From Paenibacillus sp. CAA11 (GTDB lineage Bacteria > Bacillota > Bacilli > Paenibacillales > Paenibacillaceae): a stretch of 64,000 bases of DNA. Positions 51,000 to 58,872 of this stretch are shown here, piece after piece. Made by a program: the position numbers and the translations under genes. Numbering within the stretch: position 1 is the stretch's first letter; every line of letters begins with the position of its first letter. The notes beneath the pieces were generated by a model. The model had not been told where the DNA came from, searched no databases, and saw nothing but the letters and a program-made list of their open reading frames with translations. The DNA lies in the NCBI RefSeq assembly GCF_003060825.1, contig NZ_CP028922.1:3806001-3870000 (forward strand), read 5' to 3'.

Positions 51000-51980
51000 A
51001 TGAAAAAAGTGACCAAAGGCCAATGGAATGGTTACGACACATACATCCTACATAGCCGCGAACTTGAAGTCACGCTGCTGCCCCGCCTCGGCAATAATGT
51101 GATCGGAATCAAGGACTTAATTCAGCAACGAGAAGTGCTGCGCAAGCCTGATGAGAGCGATTTGGATTTTTATCTGCAAAAGCCCTACCATTTCGGCATA
51201 CCTTTGCTCATACCACCAGGAAGAATTCGCAAAGGACGCTTTTCCTACGCTGGACAGACGTATCAATTTGACCAGAATACTGCCAATGACAATCATATTC
51301 ACGGCCTGCACCGGACTCAGAGCTGGTGCGTAAGTGATATAGAAGAAGATGAAGAAGGGTGTACAGTCACTACGGAATTTATGTCTTCTGACGATCCGAA
51401 CTGGATGAGACAGTTCCCGGTTCCCCTTAAGATCGAAATGACACTGAGGCTGCAGGGAGCCTCCCTGTCCCAGACCTTTAAGGTGACTCATTTAGGAGAT
51501 CAGCCGGCTCCATTCGGCCTGGGACTCCACACTTGGTTCATGATTGACGGAGAGCCGGAGAATTGGACCCTCCATCTTCCCGTTACCGCAAAGTACGTCT
51601 CTGACGAGCAGATTATTACGACAGGGGAAACCGCTGAGCTCGGGAATTTGGATGCACTTAATCACGGCCTTAATCTTCAAGGTACGAACTTTGATACCAT
51701 GCTCAAGATTGGTGGCAAGCAGGCGGAAGCTCTGCTGCTCCGCAAGGATGGCTATGGTCTGAAATATTCAGCAGATCCTGAATACTTCAAGCACTGGGTG
51801 CTTTATACCAAGGGTGAAGCAGACCAGTATATTTGCATCGAACCCTATACTTGGCTTCCAGACGCTCCTAACTTGAATCTATCCCATGAGGAGACCGGGC
51901 TGATTGAGTTAAAGCCGCAAGAGCCTATCGAGCTCACCTTAAATCTTGAGCTTCTATACCCGCAAGAAAAGCAAGAGTAA
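51000..51980 (+). CDS. Aldose 1-epimerase family protein
   Basis: A 326-aa galactose-mutarotase-like beta-sandwich. His in DNHIHGLHRTQSW and the second His in GLGLHTWF occupy catalytic positions of the superfamily, and Glu is in YICIEPYTWLPDAPN. It binds sugars and catalyses anomer conversion, but family members with other roles exist. ATG 51000 has AAAAGGAG upstream; the longer frame includes the end of the T-box gap. Single gene. Confidence 0.85.
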   Translation: MKKVTKGQWNGYDTYILHSRELEVTLLPRLGNNVIGIKDLIQQREVLRKPDESDLDFYLQKPYHFGIPLLIPPGRIRKGRFSYAGQTYQFDQNTANDNHIHGLHRTQSWCVSDIEEDEEGCTVTTEFMSSDDPNWMRQFPVPLKIEMTLRLQGASLSQTFKVTHLGDQPAPFGLGLHTWFMIDGEPENWTLHLPVTAKYVSDEQIITTGETAELGNLDALNHGLNLQGTNFDTMLKIGGKQAEALLLRKDGYGLKYSADPEYFKHWVLYTKGEADQYICIEPYTWLPDAPNLNLSHEETGLIELKPQEPIELTLNLELLYPQEKQE

Positions 51981-51996
51981 ATTACAAATAGACATT

Positions 51997-52021
51997 AAAG
52001 CCCGCATTAACTGCGGGCTTT
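51997..52021 (+). terminator. Terminator of the epimerase gene
   Basis: AAAGCCCGCA/TGCGGGCTTT, perfect 10-bp stem, 5-nt loop, followed by TGCGC rather than a T-run beyond the stem. Confidence 0.8.
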
Positions 52022-52134
52022 TGCGCGTGTATAGCAGGTGAAATAATTACCATCTCTGAATTTGCTTGAAAGAACGCATATTTTCGAAGCTCAAAACCAT
52101 ACTAAACTCACAAAGGCCAAAGGAGGTGACAAAC

Positions 52135-52368
52135 ATGGCAGGTCAAAACCAAGGCCGCGGAAGCCGTTCCAATAGCTTGGTCGTTCCTCAAGCGACTGCA
52201 GCATTGCAGCAATTGAAATTCGAGGCTGCACAAGAATTGGGCGTGCAAATCCCGCAAGATGGTTACTACGGTAACTACACTTCTCGTGAAACTGGTTCCC
52301 TCGGGGGCTACATCACGAAGCGTTTGGTCCAACTGGCTGAGCAACAGCTGTCTGGACGCAACCTGTAA
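52135..52368 (+). CDS. Alpha/beta-type small acid-soluble spore protein
   Basis: A 77-aa DNA-binding spore protein that protects DNA in dormant spores. NSLVVPQATAALQQLKFEAA, then QELGV, holds the helix and the GPR protease site region; GGYITKRLVQLAEQQL is the second conserved helix. AAGGAGGTGAC is an excellent ribosome site before ATG 52135. Sigma-G control is expected from the family. A direct proof of endospore formation. Confidence 0.96.
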   Translation: MAGQNQGRGSRSNSLVVPQATAALQQLKFEAAQELGVQIPQDGYYGNYTSRETGSLGGYITKRLVQLAEQQLSGRNL

Positions 52369-52394
52369 TTAGCCTTCTCATTTTACAACGATAA

Positions 52395-52430
52395 AGAAGC
52401 GGACGGACGCAGAATTGTCCGTCCGCTTCT
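52395..52430 (+). terminator. Terminator of the SASP gene
   Basis: A perfect 14-bp GC-rich stem (52395-52408 with 52417-52430) and short T-rich tail. Confidence 0.9.
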
Positions 52431-52467
52431 TGCTTATCCTGCTCAGTTCAACTCTAAAAAAGAAACC

Positions 52468-52512
52468 TTGACAAGCTCCAAATTATGAATAACAATAGTT
52501 CTATGACTATTG
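52468..52512 (+). promoter_or_regulatory. ArsR-gene promoter and operator dyad
   Basis: TTGACA (52468-52473), 17 bp, weak AACAAT (52491-52496). The dyad CAATAGT-TCTATG-ACTATTG (52493-52512, perfect 7-bp arms) overlaps the -10 box and proposed ATG, suiting autoregulation. Confidence 0.5.
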
Positions 52513-52796
52513 AACAAACATTATTAGCTGATGATGTACGCGTCCGTATTTTTAAAGCACTGGCCGACGGCACCCGATTACAGATTATTCGTACCCTTAA
52601 GGAAAGCGGGGTTGAGATGAACTGCGGCGAAGTCGGTGAGAAGTGCGAAGCTTCAAAGTCGAATGCCTCATACCATTTCAGAACATTAAGGGAGGCCGGA
52701 CTCATAACCGTTCGCAAGGAAGCACAAACGAAATACATACATCTCAACGTAGAGACATTCGACTCATACTTGCCCGGATTTTTAAGCTCGATCTGA
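52503..52796 (+). CDS. ArsR-family transcriptional regulator
   Basis: A winged-helix repressor of about 97 aa. RIFKALADGTRLQIIRTLKE is the family N-terminus. The recognition helix is in KCEASKSNASYHFRTLREAG, and the wing follows. No ELCVCDL metal motif, but Cys45-type residues (MNCGEVGEKCEA) could sense metals or thiols. No Shine-Dalgarno is present. ATG 52503 falls about where the promoter would start transcription, so a leaderless message is possible; ATG 52485 (six codons more) would lie within the promoter. The MFS gene downstream is the likely target. Confidence 0.8.
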   Translation: MTIEQTLLADDVRVRIFKALADGTRLQIIRTLKESGVEMNCGEVGEKCEASKSNASYHFRTLREAGLITVRKEAQTKYIHLNVETFDSYLPGFLSSI

Positions 52797-52819
52797 CGGG
52801 CTTTTTTTTCGGACTATAG

Positions 52820-52843
52820 TTCAATAGTTATTTAACTAATGAA
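52820..52843 (+). promoter_or_regulatory. Second ArsR-like operator, before the MFS gene
   Basis: TTCAATAGTTA-TT-TAACTAATGAA, 10 of 11 positions symmetrical, shares AATAGTT with the first dyad. It lies 36 bp before the transporter start, after a T8 run that may end the ArsR message. Confidence 0.5.
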
Positions 52844-52878
52844 ATAATGAAGTATACATATGGAGGTATAAATCTATT

Positions 52879-54069
52879 ATGAATCGCAGTATTTCTCTAT
52901 TTTTCATCATCATGTTCGTGATTGGTACCGATACATTTCTTATTTCCCCAATGCTCCCAATGCTTCAAAGTGAATTTCATGTCCCTACGAGCCAATCGGG
53001 CTGGATGGTCAGCTCGTACTCGCTCGGATATGCGCTGTTCGCTCTGATTGCCGGTCCGCTCTCCGACCTATGGAATCGCAAACGAATTATGCTCTTAGGC
53101 CTACTTGCCTTTGCCATATCTACCGGACTGTGCGCTGCGGCATTTAATTTCTGGTCCATGAATGCCTTCCGGTTTGCAGCCGGCGTTAGCGCCGCTTTTG
53201 TGACTCCGCAGGTCTGGGCCTCGATTCCGCTGCTCGTCCCTCGGGCCAAAGTGCTGCAAGCCATGGGCATCGCTACGGCCGGGCTATCTGTCGCACAGAT
53301 GCTGGGGCTTCCGCTCGGCAGTCTGCTTGCCGCACTGAGCTGGCGTATTCCGTTCATCGTTATCGGCTGCATAGCAGTGCTGCTAGCTGCCCTGATTCTG
53401 TTCGTCCTGCCGGAACTGAAGACCTCCCCGGCATCATCACGCACCCGAGCAGTATCCTTATTTCGTTCTTACAAAGAGCTGTTTAGCTCTCAAACTGCGG
53501 CCATCTTTGGCTTTCTGGCCTACTTCATTTTTCAGTTTGGCAACTTCTCTGCCTTCTCTTTTCTCGGCACCTGGCTCAAAGCCGACTTCCATTTAAATAT
53601 TACTGAGATTGGATTAACAATGCTGTTCCTTGGCCTTGGAAATCTCCTTGGCAGCTTGGGCGGCCCTTATCTAATCCTGCGCACAGGACGCAAGCTGGGA
53701 CTTGGCATCGGGCTGACCCTTATCGCCGTAATTTACCCTTTGCTGGCACTCAGCCACCAGTTATGGATGGTCAAAGGCGGCCTGCTGCTGATCTTCGCAA
53801 TCTGCGGTGCCTTGTTCCCTGTCCTGATCAGCTATCTTCAAGACCTGGCCGGTGCGGCAAGGGGCACAGCCGCTGCACTGACCAACACCCTAATGTATCT
53901 GGGAACCACCCTTGGCGCAGCGGCAGCAGGCACACTGTTCTCTTGGACAGGCGGCTTCTTATCCGTTACAATTCTGACGAGTATCTGCTTTCTTCTCTCA
54001 AGCATCGTATTTGTTAAGCTCTTCTCCGCAGCGGATGCAAACCGTTCGGCCACGATGCAAGAAACATAA
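52879..54069 (+). CDS. MFS efflux transporter
   Basis: A 396-aa, 12-helix DHA1-type exporter. The motif-A loop GPLSDLWNRKRIMLLG is at residue 60, and the motif-C-like AGLSVAQMLGLPLGSLLAA near 135. ATATGGAGGT lies before the ATG. Pairing with the ArsR-type gene suggests inducible export of a drug or other toxic compound. Confidence 0.88.
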   Translation: MNRSISLFFIIMFVIGTDTFLISPMLPMLQSEFHVPTSQSGWMVSSYSLGYALFALIAGPLSDLWNRKRIMLLGLLAFAISTGLCAAAFNFWSMNAFRFAAGVSAAFVTPQVWASIPLLVPRAKVLQAMGIATAGLSVAQMLGLPLGSLLAALSWRIPFIVIGCIAVLLAALILFVLPELKTSPASSRTRAVSLFRSYKELFSSQTAAIFGFLAYFIFQFGNFSAFSFLGTWLKADFHLNITEIGLTMLFLGLGNLLGSLGGPYLILRTGRKLGLGIGLTLIAVIYPLLALSHQLWMVKGGLLLIFAICGALFPVLISYLQDLAGAARGTAAALTNTLMYLGTTLGAAAAGTLFSWTGGFLSVTILTSICFLLSSIVFVKLFSAADANRSATMQET

Positions 54070-54089
54070 TCTGCTCATCCCATTAAAAA

Positions 54090-54123
54090 AAGCAGGGCAG
54101 CCCTTGTACAAGGCTCCCTGCTT
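54090..54123 (+). terminator. Terminator of the MFS gene
   Basis: AAGCAGGG (54090-54097) pairs with CCCTGCTT (54116-54123), with inner AGCC/GGCT. A seven-A run in front makes it bidirectional. Confidence 0.75.
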
Positions 54124-54172
54124 CTTAACATTGTATTCTGTTCTAGAAGCTGCCTTCTATCTTGTGATCTTG

Positions 54173-54592
54173 CTAGGATAAATCTTTCTTCATTTCTTGG
54201 TATGTATGACTTGATGGTGTTCTAGGATAGCGAATCATTAAATTAGCCATATTGTAGTTCGACTCCAATGTAGCATCCACGATCAGCGACTGCTGTCGAA
54301 GTGCAAATTCATAGCTAATCTCTCCATGAGTCCACGCTCTCTTGAAGTCCAGGGATGCAATGGCCATGTTGCGGAATGAAGAACACTGCTCTTGAGTCAG
54401 CCCATGATCCCCTTCAGCAAATCGGCCGTTACGTCCCGAAATTGGATTATGCCTAATTCCAAATTTGCCGACCACATTGTTGCGGATTTGAATAAACACC
54501 GTACCCGAGGTTAGTCCGGAAAGCTCTGATTCCAATTCCCTAAATACCATATCCACTTGTCTGGCAAGGGAAAGTTGATTATTATTCAGCAT
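54173..54592 (-). CDS. Conserved hypothetical protein
   Basis: A 139-aa soluble protein with no family name I recognise. The N-terminus (LNNNQLSLARQVDMVFRELE) is helical; GTVFIQIRNNVVGKFGIRHN, SGRNGRFAEGDHGLTQEQCS and WTHGEISYEFALRQQ look conserved. AGGAGGGTGG precedes the ATG. Alone between terminators. Confidence 0.65.
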   Translation of the reverse strand: MLNNNQLSLARQVDMVFRELESELSGLTSGTVFIQIRNNVVGKFGIRHNPISGRNGRFAEGDHGLTQEQCSSFRNMAIASLDFKRAWTHGEISYEFALRQQSLIVDATLESNYNMANLMIRYPRTPSSHTYQEMKKDLS

Positions 54593-54830
54593 ATTTCCAC
54601 CCTCCTTTCCGCATATAATCCACCCAAATCTAGGGCTTATGTCTCATTATATTCCAATCCTTTATACCTATCAACAAAAAGGTACAATTTTAGGTATTTA
54701 TACCTATAATACCTGGTTTTTGCTGGATTTTCTTCGCTTTGATTCGCCAAAACTGCTCAGAATACGACAGAAACTACGTATTTCACCTAAACAGAAACGG
54801 AGTGGGTTGCTTCCCCTCAGCTATCAAAAA

Positions 54831-54868
54831 ATAAACCGGCGAGGCACTAAGGGCCCCGGCCGGTTTAT
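54831..54868 (-). terminator. Terminator of pepF
   Basis: A 10-bp stem ATAAACCGGC (54831-54840) with GCCGGTTTAT (54859-54868) followed by six T on the minus strand. The rest of the 317-bp gap 54593-54909 is AT-rich with nothing else recognised. Confidence 0.85.
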
Positions 54869-54909
54869 GTGAAGGAATATTTTGCTGAAGTGATTTACTC
54901 TCCTGCTTC

Positions 54910-56718
54910 CTATTCCTCAGTCATTTCCAAAAATTGCTCTACATCGGCAACCGACAAAGCAATGGCCTCACGCCAGAAATCCGGCTTCGTCAAATCAACG
55001 CCCAGATGCTTCTGCGCTAGATCCTCTACCTTCATACGGCCTGTATCCTGAAGCAGCGCATCATACTTGGCAGCAAAGGTTGCGCCTTCTGCCTGAGCAC
55101 GGGCGAATAATCCGCTGCTGAACAAGAAGCCGAAGGTGTAAGGGAAGTTGTAGAACGGCACTCCGGTAATATAGAAGTGCAGCTTAGACAGCCAAAAATG
55201 CGGGTGGTAAGATCCCAGCGCTCCACAGAAGGCTTCCTTCTGCGCTTCTTCCATAAGCTCACACAGATCTTCGGCGCTAAGAAGCCCGGCCTTACGCTGA
55301 TCATAGAATCGAGTCTCAAACAGGAAGCGAGCATGGATATTCATAAAGAAGGCAACACTCCGTTGGATCTTCTCTTCCAGGAGGGCGAGCTTCTCTTCCT
55401 TGTCCTTTGCGGCACTTACTTGAGCCGTGGATAAGATGTTCTCAGCAAAGGTCGAAGCTGTCTCTGCTACGTTCATGGCATAATCTTGACAGAATACAGG
55501 CAAATCTCTCATGACATGCTGATGATAGGCATGACCCAGCTCATGCGCCAGCGTAGAAACGTTCGAGGCCGTTCCCCCGTATGTCATGAAGATCCGTGTC
55601 TCCTTGCTTTCCGTCAATGAGGTGCAGAATCCACCAGGGCGCTTGCCTGGCCGGTCTTCAGCTTCAATCCAGTTCTTGTTGAAGGCATCTACGGCAAACT
55701 CAGACATCTTAGGACTGAACCCGTTAAATTCCTTCACGATTACTTCAGCGGCATCCTCATATGGGATTTTGCCGCCTTCCTTACCGCCCATTGGCGCCTC
55801 AACATCGGCCCAGCTAAGCTTATCCACGCCGAGCAGCTTCGCCTTGCGCTCCAAATATTTAACAAAAACCGGCTTATGCTCGGTAATTACTTGCCACATC
55901 GTGTCCAGGGTCTCACGGGACATACGGTTGATCGCGAGTGGCTCCTTCAGCACATCTTCCCAGCCGCGTTTGGCGTAGAGCTTCAGACGGAAGCCGCCCA
56001 ATCGGTTCAGCGTATCCGCACCATAGTCAGCAAGCTCCTTCCAGGTAGCCTCCCACTTGGCGAAAATGTCTTCACGAACATCACGGTCCGTATCATGCAT
56101 CTTATTTGCCGCCTGCCCTGCGGACAGAATGACTTCCTCACCTTTATCATTCTTGTAAGGGATACCGAACTTGCCCACAATCGTGTCATAATGCTCGCTC
56201 CAGCCATGGTAGCCGTCAACAGCCAGGTCCAGAACCAAGCTCTCTTGTTCGGGCGGAAGCTTCTCTTTTGCACGGTCACGGCTCTCTGTCAAGGAAAAAG
56301 CAATCGGCGCAATATCTTCACGGCTGATCCATGCGCTGAACAACTCATCATCCACTTGGCGAAGCACATTCTCAAATACGGCTGTGACTGATTCCAACCG
56401 GGCCCCTAAGGAAGTCATCCGGTCGGATAGCTGAATAGCTTTCTTGTCCTGCGTATTCTGTGCTGTCAGACAACCGATAAAGCTGCTTGCTTCACCCATG
56501 CGGGAATATACGCTTTGCAAGGTGTTAATGAACGAATCCAGACCTTTGGTATCCTCCAACGTCGAAGGTGCCGATGCCTGTTTAATTTCCTGGTCCAGAC
56601 GGGCGATGTCCGCTTCAAGAGCTTCGATAAAGGACTTAAGCTTTGCCGACTCCGAACCGCCAGGGAAGATGGACTCCAAATCCCAGGTCAAGCCGATGGG
56701 TTTATTTAAATGATTCAT
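54910..56718 (-). CDS. pepF: M3-family oligoendopeptidase F
   Basis: A cytoplasmic zinc peptidase of 602 aa that degrades small peptides. The zinc site HELGHAYHQH (HExxH) is near residue 395, with the third ligand Glu in AETASTFAENIL about 25 residues later. AAAGGATGAG precedes the ATG. It is a single gene with its own terminator. Confidence 0.95.
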   Translation of the reverse strand: MNHLNKPIGLTWDLESIFPGGSESAKLKSFIEALEADIARLDQEIKQASAPSTLEDTKGLDSFINTLQSVYSRMGEASSFIGCLTAQNTQDKKAIQLSDRMTSLGARLESVTAVFENVLRQVDDELFSAWISREDIAPIAFSLTESRDRAKEKLPPEQESLVLDLAVDGYHGWSEHYDTIVGKFGIPYKNDKGEEVILSAGQAANKMHDTDRDVREDIFAKWEATWKELADYGADTLNRLGGFRLKLYAKRGWEDVLKEPLAINRMSRETLDTMWQVITEHKPVFVKYLERKAKLLGVDKLSWADVEAPMGGKEGGKIPYEDAAEVIVKEFNGFSPKMSEFAVDAFNKNWIEAEDRPGKRPGGFCTSLTESKETRIFMTYGGTASNVSTLAHELGHAYHQHVMRDLPVFCQDYAMNVAETASTFAENILSTAQVSAAKDKEEKLALLEEKIQRSVAFFMNIHARFLFETRFYDQRKAGLLSAEDLCELMEEAQKEAFCGALGSYHPHFWLSKLHFYITGVPFYNFPYTFGFLFSSGLFARAQAEGATFAAKYDALLQDTGRMKVEDLAQKHLGVDLTKPDFWREAIALSVADVEQFLEMTEE

Positions 56719-56818
56719 GATTCACTCATCCTTTCATTTGGGGAATAGTTGATACAATTAGGCCTCGAAGTGTATAACTATGTTATAGCCCCGTATGGGG
56801 CAGACAGGAGGTATAAAC

Positions 56819-56980
56819 ATGAGACCGCTGCAGATATCCGCAGAAACTGCCGTCAAATTAGCCGATAAACTCGGTGTCCCCCTAGAACAGCTTATGCATA
56901 TGCCTCAGCATATCTTGCTGCAAAAACTCGGGGAGCTTGCCAAGGAAGACGCACGCCAGGAGCCTCCCAAGGAATCATGA
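56819..56980 (+). CDS. yycC: YycC-like small protein
   Basis: A 53-aa protein; RPLQISAETAVKLADKLGVP, followed by LEQLMHMPQHILLQKL, matches the YycC family of Bacillus. Function unknown. CAGGAGGT is 7 bases before ATG 56819. The stop overlaps the next start (ATGA). Confidence 0.8.
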   Translation: MRPLQISAETAVKLADKLGVPLEQLMHMPQHILLQKLGELAKEDARQEPPKES

Positions 56981-57210
56981 TTCCCTTTAACAGAGCGCTG
57001 CCCTACGATCTTGTCATGGGCGATATTTATGTATCCGAATGCCCTTTCTGCGGCAAGGAAAATGTGCTGGTTCCCATGAAGCCTAATGAGCTGGAGAGCG
57101 TACGTGACGGCAAGAAGAAACTGCTCGTCTTCCCATGCTGCCATCACAAATTAACTGTGCTGGACAGTGACGAGGATTATTTGCTAACCGACACCATTGT
57201 CCGGCATTAA
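56977..57210 (+). CDS. Small Cys-rich conserved protein
   Basis: A 77-aa protein with VSECPFCGKENVLVPM and VFPCCHHKLTVLD, a likely zinc knuckle (CxxC and CC-HH). Function unknown. The ATG overlaps the yycC stop by 4 bp, so the two genes are translationally coupled. A terminator follows. Confidence 0.75.
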   Translation: MIPFNRALPYDLVMGDIYVSECPFCGKENVLVPMKPNELESVRDGKKKLLVFPCCHHKLTVLDSDEDYLLTDTIVRH

Positions 57211-57232
57211 TCCGTCCACTGCCCATTTATGT

Positions 57233-57262
57233 AAAGACCGCTTCGAATATGAAGCGGTCTTT
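57233..57262. terminator. Bidirectional terminator
   Basis: A perfect 12-bp stem AAAGACCGCTTC (57233-57244) with GAAGCGGTCTTT (57251-57262). Confidence 0.85.
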
Positions 57263-57293
57263 GCATATTTCTTTCCCCGAGTGACCCGAAAAA

Positions 57294-57989
57294 TTATTTC
57301 ATCTCCTCAGGAAGCTCATGCTTGGCTTGAAGCATCTGTTCCCTAAGAACAGACCATTGCTCTCTTGAAGCGCGAATCATCGCGGCATCCGTAATCTTCT
57401 GGTCATTAATCACTCTGGAGAACCAGCGGACGGCCTCGGAGAAGTTCCCTGTCATCCGGTTTAATTCTCCGATGAGATACATCAGCTTGGCATCGCTTGC
57501 ACTCACGCCTTCAAGTTCATAGACACGAATGTAAGATTCCAGGCTGAACTTCAGAAAACGCTGCTCCTGCTCACGATTCTCCTTATAACGATACAGCCAG
57601 GCAATATGATGAAGCAGGCTGGCAAGGATTCGATCCTTCTCACCTATGCTTTGAGCACAGAGCAGTGCCAGCTTGTAAGTCTCAAGAGCCATCTCCCAGC
57701 TCCGCTTTCCGCTATAGTCCCGCGGAACCATTCGGCCGCCAAGCTCCTTGCGGAATTCGGTGCGTTTTTGATCGCTCAGCTTCTGCGAGAAATGCTCTGT
57801 TGAAGCAAAGCCGCAGTGTGGACACACCCTAACTACGTAGTAGTCGGGATTTTCATTTTGATAATATCCGCAAAAGTCTGAATCTGTCTTAATCGCTCTC
57901 TTGAAGCTTGGGCGGACTCGGGAGCTCTTAAAGGTCTCCTCACAAACTGTGCAAGTAATCTGGATGGAATAAAGTGGCTCTAGTTCCAC
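57294..57989 (-). CDS. DUF2225 family protein
   Basis: A 231-aa cytoplasmic protein. The N-terminal Zn-ribbon-like part has CTVCEETF and CPHCGFAS; residues 90-230 are helical, TPR-like (ALETYKLALLCAQSIGEKDR). DUF2225 has no proven function. The start is ATG 57989 with GGAATGAATGAG upstream, a weak site. It is 43 bp from the start of the convergent-order globin gene's stop side; both are on the minus strand. Confidence 0.8.
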   Translation of the reverse strand: MELEPLYSIQITCTVCEETFKSSRVRPSFKRAIKTDSDFCGYYQNENPDYYVVRVCPHCGFASTEHFSQKLSDQKRTEFRKELGGRMVPRDYSGKRSWEMALETYKLALLCAQSIGEKDRILASLLHHIAWLYRYKENREQEQRFLKFSLESYIRVYELEGVSASDAKLMYLIGELNRMTGNFSEAVRWFSRVINDQKITDAAMIRASREQWSVLREQMLQAKHELPEEMK

Positions 57990-58032
57990 GTCTCATTCAT
58001 TCCTTTCTTATCTCGGGACGGCTATAACTAAT

Positions 58033-58416
58033 CTAAGGTGTATTTACAAAATGATAAGCCGGTCCGGACAGACGCTGCAGCACGGTCGTTCTGAGAGGTT
58101 CAGAAATATTAATCTCCGTCAGTGCCTCCCCCATACAGAACAGCCAGGCTTCGGCACGCTCCGCAGTGATCGGGAACGGCATATGGCGCGCACGCATCAT
58201 AGGATGTCCGTATTGATCCGAGTAAAGAGAAGGACCGCCGAGAAATTGCGATAAGAACAAGTACTGCTTATCCATTACAGGCGTAATATCTTCCGGGAAA
58301 AGCGGGCCAAGCAGCGGATGCTGCTGTACTCTTGGATAGAAAGCTTCGACCAATTTGCGAATGGCAGCTTCTCCACCGATCAGTTCGTATAAGGTTTGTC
58401 CCTGTTCAGGATTCAT
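58033..58416 (-). CDS. Truncated hemoglobin, group II
   Basis: A 127-aa 2-on-2 globin of the YjbI/GlbO type. TLYELIGGEAAIRKLVEAFY and the proximal His in RARHMPFPITAERAEAWL with Trp at G8 are the group II features. Tyr in the distal B10-type position is in AFYPRV. It binds O2 or NO. It is 43 bp upstream of the DUF2225 gene, so an operon is possible. Confidence 0.92.
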   Translation of the reverse strand: MNPEQGQTLYELIGGEAAIRKLVEAFYPRVQQHPLLGPLFPEDITPVMDKQYLFLSQFLGGPSLYSDQYGHPMMRARHMPFPITAERAEAWLFCMGEALTEINISEPLRTTVLQRLSGPAYHFVNTP

Positions 58417-58544
58417 GGGGTAATCGCCAACTTCCTTAATTAATAATTGCTGCAGAAATCCATATGGTCATTATATCAAATTATCGCAGAACAAAAACCC
58501 TATGTTTAATTAAACTTGATTTTGTTTGGGATGGAGACACAAAA

Positions 58545-58570
58545 AAGACGCTATTCAACCATAGCGTCTT
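58545..58570 (-). terminator. Terminator of the 33-aa membrane peptide gene
   Basis: A perfect 10-bp stem AAGACGCTAT (58545-58554) with ATAGCGTCTT (58561-58570) followed by TTTT on the minus strand. Confidence 0.85.
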
Positions 58571-58585
58571 GATATCCCTATTTAT

Positions 58586-58687
58586 TTAATAGCTCTGCCA
58601 ATCCTCTTCACCGGAATGGACGAGGGAAGCACGTATACAATAGACAAATGCACATACAAGAAAACCTGCAACAAAGCTCATCATCAT
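58586..58687 (-). CDS. 33-aa single-pass membrane peptide
   Basis: Residues 4-22 (SFVAGFLVCAFVYCIRASL) form one hydrophobic helix with two Cys; the tail HSGEEDWQSY is acidic. AAGGATGGAG lies before three consecutive ATG codons (58687, 58684, 58681). A dedicated terminator starts 16 bp after the stop, so the unit looks expressed. No family recognised. It lies in the 456-bp gap between the globin and ylbJ genes. Confidence 0.6.
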   Translation of the reverse strand: MMMSFVAGFLVCAFVYCIRASLVHSGEEDWQSY

Positions 58688-58872
58688 CACTCCATCCTTA
58701 ATGAAATGAATTGTAAGGTTACTCTTCTTACTTATATTCAGTTTATCATAAAACAGGTTAAAAATCAGCCCATATTGTAACCGCTTTCTCGTTAATTTTT
58801 TGTGCTGTTTGTCCTATTTCACACATACAACTTAATTAGCACCTGAAATGAGGACATGGAGGCGTTGTCTTA

